Under the pieces are notes generated by a model. That model saw only the letters and a list, made by a program, of their open reading frames with translations, had not been told where the DNA came from and made no database searches. Below, piece after piece: positions 1 to 5,043 of a stretch of 5,043 nt of DNA. Source of the stretch: Spirochaetaceae bacterium (GTDB lineage: Bacteria > Spirochaetota > Spirochaetia > Treponematales > Breznakiellaceae). The DNA lies in contig JAITHM010000075.1 in assembly GCA_031279965.1 (NCBI GenBank), positions 1 to 5,043 of the forward strand. Direction: 5' to 3'. The position numbers and the translations under genes are program-made. Numbering within the stretch: the first letter of the stretch is position 1; each line of letters starts with the position of its first letter.

Positions 1-729
1 CTGCGCGGGCGCGTCGGGCGCGGCGAGAGGGCGGCGAGCGCGTATCTTTTTTATCCGTCCGGCCGCGCGCTCGGCGAGCTTGCTATGAAGCGCCTTCGGG
101 CAATATCGGATTTTACCGAGCTTGGCGCGGGCTTTAAGGTCGCGATGAAAGACATGGAGATACGCGGCACGGGCAGCCTCCTAGGGCGCGACCAGTCGGG
201 TAACATCTATTCGGTCGGCTACGATACCTACCTGCGCTTACTCGATGCGGCGATAGGCAGGCTCACAGGAGAGCGGCGCGAATCTGAAGGCGAGCCGCTT
301 TTGGAGCTTGAATACACAGGCTTTATCCCGGACAGCTATATCTCAGGAGCGCAGGAGAAAATGGAAGCTTATAAGAAGATAGCCGCCGTGCGAAGCCGCG
401 ACGAGCTGGACGAGGTTCTCTCTGAGCTGCAAGGCCGCTTCGGCCCGCTGCCCGCCGAGGCGCGCGCGCTGCTCTCGCTTGCCGAAATAAGGATTATCTG
501 CAAGCAGCTTGACGTGCTCTCTCTCAAAGAGCGCGCCGGAGTAGCGCGCGTCGAGTTTGCCCGCGTCGCCAACATCAACATCGAACGCGCATTGCGCCTC
601 GTCAAAGAGTCGGCGGGCCGCGTGAAACTAGACCCCCGCGCTCCCAACGTGCTCGTTTTACAGACCGGCTCTCTGCCGCTTGCCGAAAAGAGCGCCTTCG
701 TCTGCGACCGCCTCGCCGCGCTCGCCTAA
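1..729 (+). CDS. mfd: Transcription-repair coupling factor Mfd, C-terminal part (5' end outside window)
   Basis: Mfd is a DNA translocase that removes RNA polymerase stalled at lesions and recruits UvrA for nucleotide excision repair. The frame is open from base 1, giving 242 visible residues; the ATG at 85 is internal, not the start. The fragment opens with LRGRVGR, the end of superfamily 2 helicase motif VI (QxxGRxGR). The TRG (translocation in RecG) motif follows at about residues 30-68, with FTELGAGFKVAMKD and EIRGTGSLLGRDQSG, then SVGYDTYLRLLD. Residues about 97-240 match the Mfd C-terminal D7 domain (EPLLELEY, IPDSYISGAQEKMEAYKKIA, LQGRFGPLP). RecG shares the TRG motif but lacks this D7 tail, so Mfd is preferred. 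The end looks complete at the TAA at 727-729. The gene is strikingly rich in GCG and CGC codons, unlike the genes to its right. It converges on the lipoprotein gene with 7 bp between stop codons. Confidence 0.96.
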   Translation: MRGRVGRGERAASAYLFYPSGRALGELAMKRLRAISDFTELGAGFKVAMKDMEIRGTGSLLGRDQSGNIYSVGYDTYLRLLDAAIGRLTGERRESEGEPLLELEYTGFIPDSYISGAQEKMEAYKKIAAVRSRDELDEVLSELQGRFGPLPAEARALLSLAEIRIICKQLDVLSLKERAGVARVEFARVANINIERALRLVKESAGRVKLDPRAPNVLVLQTGSLPLAEKSAFVCDRLAALA

Positions 730-736
730 AGCGGCA

Positions 737-3700
737 TTAATAACTGTTCTCGCTAACCCCATTGACATAAAATGCTCCTAGAGCCTGAACATTCGCACCA
801 GAACCTGCGCTCGTATTATTATGAATATCAAATTTGCCGGCCAATGTATTAAGGTAGAACACTGCCCCGGAGTTGACAAAAACACCGCCGCCGGCGAGTG
901 CTTCGTTATCTCGTATCTCGCCACCATTCATCACAAAAATCCCGCCGTTAACGGCAACCGCGCCGCCATAGCCGGCAAAATTATTATTAACCAGCATAGT
1001 GCAGGTATTCATCGTAAGGCTGCCTCCTGTACGAACTTCGAAAAGCATACCGCTTGCCACAAATGGTTTTGCGCCATCAATAATCAGCACAGATGATAAA
1101 TGTGGTTCGATATGTAATATGCCATTAACATAAAAGAATGTTCCGGGAAAAGCGGCGGCACGCTGAAGCGTTATAGCCGTTCCTGCAATAGTTGTAAGCG
1201 TAATGTTTTTTCCTAGTGCAACCTCCGCCGGCGCTTCAATTTTCGCGCTTCGCTGAACGCAAATCATATCGCTTTGAAAATCAGTTCCCTGGGCCTCAGT
1301 GAATGCGTCGGCAAGACTCGCGTAACCAGGTGTATAAGAGCTTACGGTACGAGTCGCTACGGCGTGTACTAGATGTCCTACAGCATCAACTGCCCAGTAT
1401 TCCTGGCCGTTTTTGGGCGTTACAATGAATTTACGGTGAATGCCGGCAAGCGCTGTTTCCAGTACTTTAGAGGCCGTGGTATAGGCATTGTCTGCTACAG
1501 TAATGCGAGCTACTATTTTTATTGAAGGGTCAAGCGCTGCCGGAACCTGTATCTTTTTTTGTGCTGCGCCGGAATTATACAGATAAATATCATTATCAAG
1601 TGTGATGAGCGGTGCCCCCCGGATGCTTAGACCGCCTCCAGTGCTTGTCAGGGAAATGGCATTTCCTGCAACGGCCTTGTTGCCGGTTATCACGCCGCCT
1701 TCAATATGACAAACACTGTTGTTTTTGATAAAAACAGCACCTCCATCGCCGTTGTGTGTTTCGTTGCCGGATAAAGTTCCACCGGAAATTACTATGCCGG
1801 ACTCGTAGAGCGAGATAGCACCGCCGCCGTCAATCGCATTGTTGCCACGCAGTATTCCGCCGCGTATGCTAAGGTTCTTTTGATTCTGTAGGCTCACGTA
1901 ATCACCACTCACATTGATACCGCCGCCTTCCCGCGCTTCGTTTTCGCTGATAGTTCCGTCAGCAAGTTCGGCGTTGGTTGTTCGGATAACATATAGACCA
2001 CCGCCATAGTAAGCACTGTTTTTGCTTAACACGGCCGTTCCTGTCATCAAAAAGGCCGCACCGTTAGCAACAGTAATACCCCCTCCCCCTCCTCCTCCAG
2101 TGGGTGACGTCAAGAGAGTTCCCGATGTATTTTCTTTAATTATACCGCCTGAAAAATCGAAACGCGCAGTTGATCCTGTTACCAACACTCCACCTCCCCC
2201 TTCACCATTCACCGTCGCAATTGATACATTGCCGCTGATTTCACCGCCTGTCATGACAAAAGCAGCGCCGGAACTGACTTCGACACCACCACCGCCTTTT
2301 CGCACTTTGCCTCCCGTTATAAGGCCGCCATTCATGCTCAATTTGCCTTTTTGAACGCAGACAACCCCCTGATTATTCTGGGCGCTGGCAGGCATCGATT
2401 TTAGCGTAATACCTTCACTGAGAGTTACTTGGGAATTCGTATCAGCAAGTGTCAGCACTGTGCTGCTGTATTTAACCGTTCCGCTTCCTTTGAGAAGTAT
2501 TGAATTGTTGTTGATCATAATCGATTCGGTAATTTCATCGAGCACCTCGATTACTGCAAAAGCTTGTCCGGCAGTGCTCAGCGCCTTGCTCACCGTGGCA
2601 AACGGTGCTGTTTGTACAATGCCTGTATTGCCGTCATTTCCAGTTGCACTGACATAATAATAATGCGAACCAGAATAATAATCATATTCAAAACGATAGA
2701 TGTTTTTTGTTATGCCGTCAGAAGCAAGCATTGTTATAGAAAGCATATACACACCGGTAATTGTGGTAATGTTATATGAAACAAAACTATCTGTCATAGC
2801 GGCAGGCATCTGCTGAACGCCATTTACAAGGAGTTTAAACGAAAGTTTATCAAGATTTATAGTATCATAACTAATCTGATATACCCCTCCTGTATTTCCA
2901 CTTTGCTGAATATAAAATGGACTCCCCGTCGTTGGGATAGGAATCTGTGTTCCATTAAGTGTTATATTAATATTATTAAGCGTCGCGTCAGACCAGTCAA
3001 AAGCGGCTTTATCAAGGGTCAGTTTGTTTTCCACTAATCCTGTGCCTGGATTAATCCATGTCGTGCTTGCAAGATTATCACGCACAAGTACCGACTCAAC
3101 AAGAATCTTCGCAACGCTTCCGTTTGCGCGGTAAAATATCGATTTTAAAAATCGTGCGCCCGATTGTATTGTGCTGCCATTAAACTGAACAATGACGCGC
3201 GACCACGATGTTCCTTGAGGACTTGCCGCAAAAGGTGCGGCAGTATTTTCTCTCAAAGGATTTGCCGCATACTGATAATCATCAAAATCATGATACAGAT
3301 AGCTTTCTACACGGACAATGTTTTGCCCTGTATCATGAGGGAAACCGTTGTAAAAATCGATGGGCAGCGCAATGGTTCCCCTGCCTGAACTGAGCAGTGT
3401 CAAGGTTGCATTTATCACACCGGTGGCAATGTGCTGTTCGGTAACGGTTATCCATGCCTGTGCGGCAGGGGCGGCTGCATCAGGGTAGGTCAGATTCAGC
3501 ACATCGCCGGCGAGAGGGGCGTAGGCAGTGCCATTCGCGCTGACAAGCTGACCATTTGTAACCATCACATGGGAAAGGATCGTGCTGCCATTACGAGACG
3601 CATTCAGCTCCCATTGCAACACAGTTGGCATTCCCGGCAACACAGTGCGTGCTACAGAATTGGAAAGTTCATCTTCACCAGGAAAACGCACATTAATCAA

Positions 3701-3799
3701 AAAGCCATCACGGACGGCATTTTGGTTTTTCTGCACTTCGGCAAACTCAGAACACGCTGCAAGCATCACACAAATTGAAAAAATGCGGGCAAATTTCAT
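737..3799 (-). CDS. Large predicted lipoprotein with two glycine-rich right-handed beta-helix regions
   Basis: This 1020-residue protein has no function I can name; a surface or periplasmic adhesin-like or polysaccharide-binding role is only inference. It starts MKFARIFSICVMLAACSEF: a short basic n-region, a hydrophobic stretch and a lipobox LAAC with Cys16 as the predicted lipidation site. Residues about 20-375 are beta-rich and unrecognised. YYVSATGNDGNTG at 381-393 followed by APFATVSKAL is the usual opening of DUF1565/pectate-lyase-like beta-helix proteins. Coils then repeat every 26-36 residues, each with a GG-x-I-x-x-N turn (for example MTGGEISGN at 516, IRGGILRGN at 645, ISGGTLSGN at 671, IEGGVITGN at 699) and a GGG-V-x-V strand. 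A linker at 745-815 (ending YWAVDAVGHL) leads to a shorter second helix, about 820-1015, with MNGGEIRDN at 957. The GGA[IV] motifs resemble chlamydial Pmp repeats, but there is no autotransporter barrel. The ATG at 3799 is chosen for the signal peptide; its ribosome binding site is weak (TTGGAT). Confidence 0.93.
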   Translation of the reverse strand: MKFARIFSICVMLAACSEFAEVQKNQNAVRDGFLINVRFPGEDELSNSVARTVLPGMPTVLQWELNASRNGSTILSHVMVTNGQLVSANGTAYAPLAGDVLNLTYPDAAAPAAQAWITVTEQHIATGVINATLTLLSSGRGTIALPIDFYNGFPHDTGQNIVRVESYLYHDFDDYQYAANPLRENTAAPFAASPQGTSWSRVIVQFNGSTIQSGARFLKSIFYRANGSVAKILVESVLVRDNLASTTWINPGTGLVENKLTLDKAAFDWSDATLNNINITLNGTQIPIPTTGSPFYIQQSGNTGGVYQISYDTINLDKLSFKLLVNGVQQMPAAMTDSFVSYNITTITGVYMLSITMLASDGITKNIYRFEYDYYSGSHYYYVSATGNDGNTGIVQTAPFATVSKALSTAGQAFAVIEVLDEITESIMINNNSILLKGSGTVKYSSTVLTLADTNSQVTLSEGITLKSMPASAQNNQGVVCVQKGKLSMNGGLITGGKVRKGGGGVEVSSGAAFVMTGGEISGNVSIATVNGEGGGGVLVTGSTARFDFSGGIIKENTSGTLLTSPTGGGGGGGITVANGAAFLMTGTAVLSKNSAYYGGGLYVIRTTNAELADGTISENEAREGGGINVSGDYVSLQNQKNLSIRGGILRGNNAIDGGGAISLYESGIVISGGTLSGNETHNGDGGAVFIKNNSVCHIEGGVITGNKAVAGNAISLTSTGGGLSIRGAPLITLDNDIYLYNSGAAQKKIQVPAALDPSIKIVARITVADNAYTTASKVLETALAGIHRKFIVTPKNGQEYWAVDAVGHLVHAVATRTVSSYTPGYASLADAFTEAQGTDFQSDMICVQRSAKIEAPAEVALGKNITLTTIAGTAITLQRAAAFPGTFFYVNGILHIEPHLSSVLIIDGAKPFVASGMLFEVRTGGSLTMNTCTMLVNNNFAGYGGAVAVNGGIFVMNGGEIRDNEALAGGGVFVNSGAVFYLNTLAGKFDIHNNTSAGSGANVQALGAFYVNGVSENSY
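740..754. repeat. Left arm of inverted repeat bracketing the lipoprotein gene
   Basis: ATAACTGTTCTC at 740-751 is the exact reverse complement of 3830-3841; with three more bases per side the match is 14 of 15. This arm lies inside the last codons of the lipoprotein gene, 11 bp from the mfd stop. By chance about one 12-bp inverted match is expected in 5 kb, so only the placement makes it notable. Confidence 0.45.
2078..2098 (-). repeat. Seven consecutive glycine codons, G-rich tract
   Basis: Read on the minus strand this is GGA GGA GGA GGG GGA GGG GGT, coding for Gly568-Gly574 in the lipoprotein, at the start of a beta-helix coil (followed by ITVANG). Neighbouring coils carry only two to four glycines here. 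The coding strand has five G runs in 21 bases, so it could slip during replication by whole codons or fold as a two-layer G-quadruplex; both are inference. Confidence 0.85.
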
Positions 3800-3826
3800 A
3801 TATCCAATATACGATTTTCCCGGTCA

Positions 3827-3841
3827 AGTGAGAACAGTTAT
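3827..3841. repeat. Right arm of inverted repeat bracketing the lipoprotein gene
   Basis: GAGAACAGTTAT at 3830-3841 pairs with 740-751. It lies about 30 bp upstream of the lipoprotein start codon, in the AT-rich gap, so the two arms together enclose nearly the whole gene and almost nothing else. No transposase, integrase or target duplication is seen beside it. Confidence 0.45.
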
Positions 3842-3870
3842 ACCTAACTTACAATTCTATTATTTTAGGT
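3842..3870. promoter_or_regulatory. Possible operator: ACCTAA-N17-TTAGGT inverted repeat
   Basis: ACCTAA (3842-3847) and TTAGGT (3865-3870) form a perfect 6-bp inverted repeat with a 17-bp AT-rich centre, about 45-70 bp upstream of the lipoprotein start. CTAAC (3844-3848) and GTTAG (3869-3873) offer a shifted alternative pairing. The minus-strand centre includes TAGAAT, a possible -10 element, but no good -35 stands at the right distance. The position suits a regulator site; the short arms make chance quite possible. Confidence 0.25.
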
Positions 3871-3911
3871 TAGAAACGAAAAATTATTAACAAACAGTTT
3901 TTTTGTTTATA

Positions 3912-3963
3912 CTTGAAATATGAACAGAAAAACAGTGTTTTTTTTCAAGCCATATTTCAAATA
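3912..3963. repeat. Nested inverted repeat downstream of cheW, possible weak terminator or RNA structure
   Basis: TTGAAATATG (3913-3922) and CATATTTCAA (3951-3960) are a perfect 10-bp inverted repeat around a 28-base loop. Inside it AAAAAC-AGT-GTTTTT (3928-3942) can form a second small hairpin. TTTCAAG at 3943-3949 can also pair with CTTGAAA at 3912-3918, so two alternative stems compete for the same arm. It begins about 15 bp after the cheW stop in the minus-strand sense, where a terminator is expected, but the stems are AT-rich and no U-tract follows, so it is not a classical intrinsic terminator. Confidence 0.4.
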
Positions 3964-3976
3964 CAGAGAATATTGA

Positions 3977-4447
3977 CTACCGGCGCAGTTCGGCAATTTT
4001 TTGGAGTTCGCGTGAGTTGAAAAGACTGCGGATATCCAGAATGATAAGATAGCTTGCCTCCTGACGGACAACACCCTGGATATATTCAGCGCCAATACCG
4101 CTCAGCATCTGAGGCGGCGGCTGAATCTCGTCACGTTCAATCGTAACAACACGCGAAATCTTATCAATAACCACGCCAACCTTCATGCCATCAATATCAA
4201 TAATGACAAAGCCAGAAAGAAGCTCGTCTTCCGGCGCCATTGTGATCTTTTTAAGAGCAAAACGTTTGTGAAGGTTAATGATGGGAATAATCTCGCTTCG
4301 AAGATTAAAAATTCCTTCGACATATCCCGGCGCATTGGGAATTGAGCGGACGGCCTGAACCCGCACGATCTCTTTGACATCAAGAATATTAATGCCATAA
4401 AGCTCGTCGGCAAGCTGAAAGGTAACCATCTGTAACTGTTCCGCCAT
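3977..4447 (-). CDS. cheW: Chemotaxis coupling protein CheW
   Basis: CheW is a cytoplasmic adaptor that links methyl-accepting chemotaxis receptors to the histidine kinase CheA. The 156-residue protein is one CheW domain of normal length. It shows MVTFQLADELYGINILDVKEI (about 7-27), the SIPNAPGYVEGIFNLR segment (35-50), EIIPIINLHKRF (52-63), the central SGFVIIDIDGMKVGVVIDKI (78-97) and the late YIQGVVR and LIILDI strands. The usual NLRG is NLRS here, with Ser51 in place of glycine. An in-frame ATG nine codons upstream (4474) is rejected: it has no ribosome binding site and adds MSCPVERRI, which CheW proteins lack, whereas the ATG at 4447 has GAGAGG six bases upstream of it and gives a typical MAEQLQMVTF start. 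No cheA, cheY or receptor gene is nearby. It lies 101 bp after tsf on the same strand and appears to have its own promoter. Confidence 0.96.
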   Translation of the reverse strand: MAEQLQMVTFQLADELYGINILDVKEIVRVQAVRSIPNAPGYVEGIFNLRSEIIPIINLHKRFALKKITMAPEDELLSGFVIIDIDGMKVGVVIDKISRVVTIERDEIQPPPQMLSGIGAEYIQGVVRQEASYLIILDIRSLFNSRELQKIAELRR

Positions 4448-4453
4448 AATCCG

Positions 4454-4459
4454 CCTCTC
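4454..4459 (-). promoter_or_regulatory. cheW ribosome binding site
   Basis: On the minus strand GAGAGG is followed by CGGATT and then the ATG at 4447, a good Shine-Dalgarno at normal spacing. It decides the start in favour of 4447 over 4474. Its first base is also the last base of the leader ORF stop codon. Confidence 0.75.
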
Positions 4460-4497
4460 TACCGGACAAGACATGCAATTTGGTAAGCTTTACGCAT
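4459..4497 (-). CDS. Possible 12-codon leader ORF upstream of cheW
   Basis: On the minus strand ATG at 4497 opens a frame encoding MRKAYQIACLVR, ending at TAG (4461-4459), 11 bases before the cheW ATG. It is preceded by GAGGAGAGG, a strong Shine-Dalgarno-like stretch with AGGAG four bases from the ATG. The stop overlaps the cheW ribosome binding site, the arrangement expected for translational coupling. Against it: the predicted start of transcription from the cheW promoter falls at about 4500-4503, so that RNA would lose most of this ribosome binding site, and the ORF would be properly translated only on read-through RNA from tsf. It may be chance; no family is recognised. Confidence 0.25.
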   Translation of the reverse strand: MRKAYQIACLVR

Positions 4498-4507
4498 GCC
4501 TCTCCTC

Positions 4508-4536
4508 ATTGTATCTTAAGTGCTTGCCCTTGCCAA
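4508..4536 (-). promoter_or_regulatory. Predicted sigma70-type promoter for cheW
   Basis: Read on the minus strand, the -35 is TTGGCA (4536-4531, five of six consensus bases), the spacer is exactly 17 bases, and the -10 is TACAAT (4513-4508, five of six). It begins 12 bp after the tsf stop. Transcription would start near 4500-4503, giving cheW a leader of about 55 bases. It suggests cheW can be expressed independently of tsf. Confidence 0.65.
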
Positions 4537-4548
4537 GACAGCGCATTG

Positions 4549-5043
4549 TTAACCGCCAACACGGAAATAACAATAATTTTTGACGGTAAGTGTCCCGCCC
4601 GCTGCCTTGCCTGCTGCCTCAAGCGCTTTAGCCACGGTAAGTTTATCATCTTTGACAAAGCCCTGGTCAAGTAAGCAAATTTCGGTAAGCCACTTGTTGA
4701 TTTTACCTTTCCGTATACCATCAAGCACATTTTCTGGTTTGCCTTGAAGCTTTTCGTCACTTTCCATCTGCTTGCGGAATATTTCCTGCTGCTCGTTGAT
4801 TGTGGCGGCAGGAATCATTTCTTTAGAAATAGCTGCTGGATTAAATGCCGCCACATGCAGTGCAAGGTCGTGGATAAACTCTTTAACAGAGCTTTTTTCA
4901 AGTACTTCCGGTTTATCGGCGGCAAGAACGACCACAACGCCAATGGCACCATCACCATGAATATAGCTTTCAAGTATTTCCTGCGGGCCTGCTTCAACAG
5001 CGGCAAGGCGTTTTAGGGACATGTTTTCTCGAATTTTTGTGGC
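4549..5043 (-). CDS. tsf: Elongation factor Ts (EF-Ts), C-terminal part (5' end outside window)
   Basis: EF-Ts is the cytoplasmic nucleotide exchange factor that regenerates EF-Tu-GTP in translation. The frame is open to the right edge: codons before the internal ATG at 5022 read ATKIREN and continue into MSLKRLAAVEAG, matching the family's KIGEN-region, so 5022 is not the start. The 164 visible residues are the core and C-terminal subdomains. Landmarks are HGDGAIGVVVVLAADKP, the dimer/EF-Tu-contact HVAAFNPAAIS (HVAAxxP in E. coli), GKPENVLDGIRKGKINKW, and LLDQGFVKDDKLTVAKAL (compare GQPFVxxxxKTV in E. coli). It ends YCYFRVGG at TAA (4551-4549). About 115 N-terminal residues, including the UBA-like and TDVG regions, are missing beyond the edge. 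rpsB normally lies upstream; downstream is cheW rather than the common pyrH/frr. No intrinsic terminator is visible after the stop. Confidence 0.96.
   Translation of the reverse strand, partial: ATKIRENMSLKRLAAVEAGPQEILESYIHGDGAIGVVVVLAADKPEVLEKSSVKEFIHDLALHVAAFNPAAISKEMIPAATINEQQEIFRKQMESDEKLQGKPENVLDGIRKGKINKWLTEICLLDQGFVKDDKLTVAKALEAAGKAAGGTLTVKNYCYFRVGG

Noticed and set aside
369..647. Minus-strand open frame inside mfd
   Set aside because: Serine- and arginine-rich product typical of the antisense of GC-rich coding DNA; the plus strand is clearly the Mfd D7 domain.
502..760. Intrinsic terminator for mfd
   Set aside because: No stem with a following T-run is present at or just after the stop codon.
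2022..2354. Plus-strand open frame rich in proline (PPPPPPP)
   Set aside because: It is the complement of glycine codons in the lipoprotein's beta-helix; glycine-rich coding gives proline-rich antisense frames. No ribosome binding site or family match.
3431..3778. Plus-strand open frame of about 115 codons opposite the lipoprotein N-terminus
   Set aside because: Composition is cysteine- and histidine-rich with no recognisable domain, as expected of a shadow frame; the opposite strand has a signal peptide and a coherent beta-rich protein.
3803..3832. TTGACC-N17-GATATA as a lipoprotein promoter (minus strand)
   Set aside because: The -10 would touch the start codon, placing the transcription start inside the gene, and would require a later start codon that removes the signal peptide.
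3842..3875. Possible integron attC site (ACCTAAC fits RYYYAAC; GTTAGAA nearby)
   Set aside because: The partner does not satisfy GTTRRRY, the span of about 34 bp is too short for an attC, and no L boxes or second copy at the other end of the gene are visible.
4448..4474. Longer CheW with start at 4474
   Set aside because: No Shine-Dalgarno upstream and a nine-residue extension unlike CheW; the 4447 start has a good site.
4744..5016. Open frames on both strands overlapping tsf
   Set aside because: All overlap the well-supported EF-Ts frame and show no conserved motifs.

Overview
The window holds three clear genes and one large, unusual one. From left to right: the 3' end of mfd (transcription-repair coupling factor, + strand, cut by the left edge); a 1020-residue predicted lipoprotein made of glycine-rich right-handed beta-helix repeats (- strand); cheW (chemotaxis coupling protein, - strand); and the 3' part of tsf (elongation factor EF-Ts, - strand, cut by the right edge). 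No rRNA, tRNA, CRISPR array, transposase or integrase is visible.

The likely source is a spirochaete, probably a Treponema-like member with mid-range GC. This is inference: a free-standing CheW with an NLRSEIIPIINL motif, an EF-Ts beginning ATKIREN-MSLKRL in the visible part, and a very large GG-rich beta-helix lipoprotein with a short LAAC lipobox fit that group, but no single marker proves it.

Layout. Positions 1-729 are mfd, visibly much richer in G+C than the rest. Its stop is 7 bp from the stop of the convergent lipoprotein gene (737-3799), and no terminator is visible between them. Positions 3800-3976 are a 177-bp AT-rich gap between cheW and the lipoprotein gene, with nested inverted repeats and no convincing promoter. 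cheW (3977-4447) follows tsf after a 101-bp gap. That gap contains a good sigma70-type promoter (TTGGCA, 17 bp, TACAAT) and a possible 12-codon leader ORF whose stop overlaps the cheW ribosome binding site. tsf runs off the right edge.

The housekeeping genes do not form one pathway (repair, chemotaxis, translation). The common bacterial order after tsf is pyrH/frr, so tsf followed by cheW, and a surface lipoprotein gene wedged against mfd, suggest local rearrangement. Supporting hints are a 12-bp perfect inverted repeat (14 of 15 when extended) lying just inside the lipoprotein stop and just upstream of its start, the composition step at the mfd junction, and a second beta-helix that ends abruptly without the closing segment carried by the first. 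I regard the lipoprotein and its borders as the most interesting part of the window; nothing here is strong enough to claim a new defence or mobile system.
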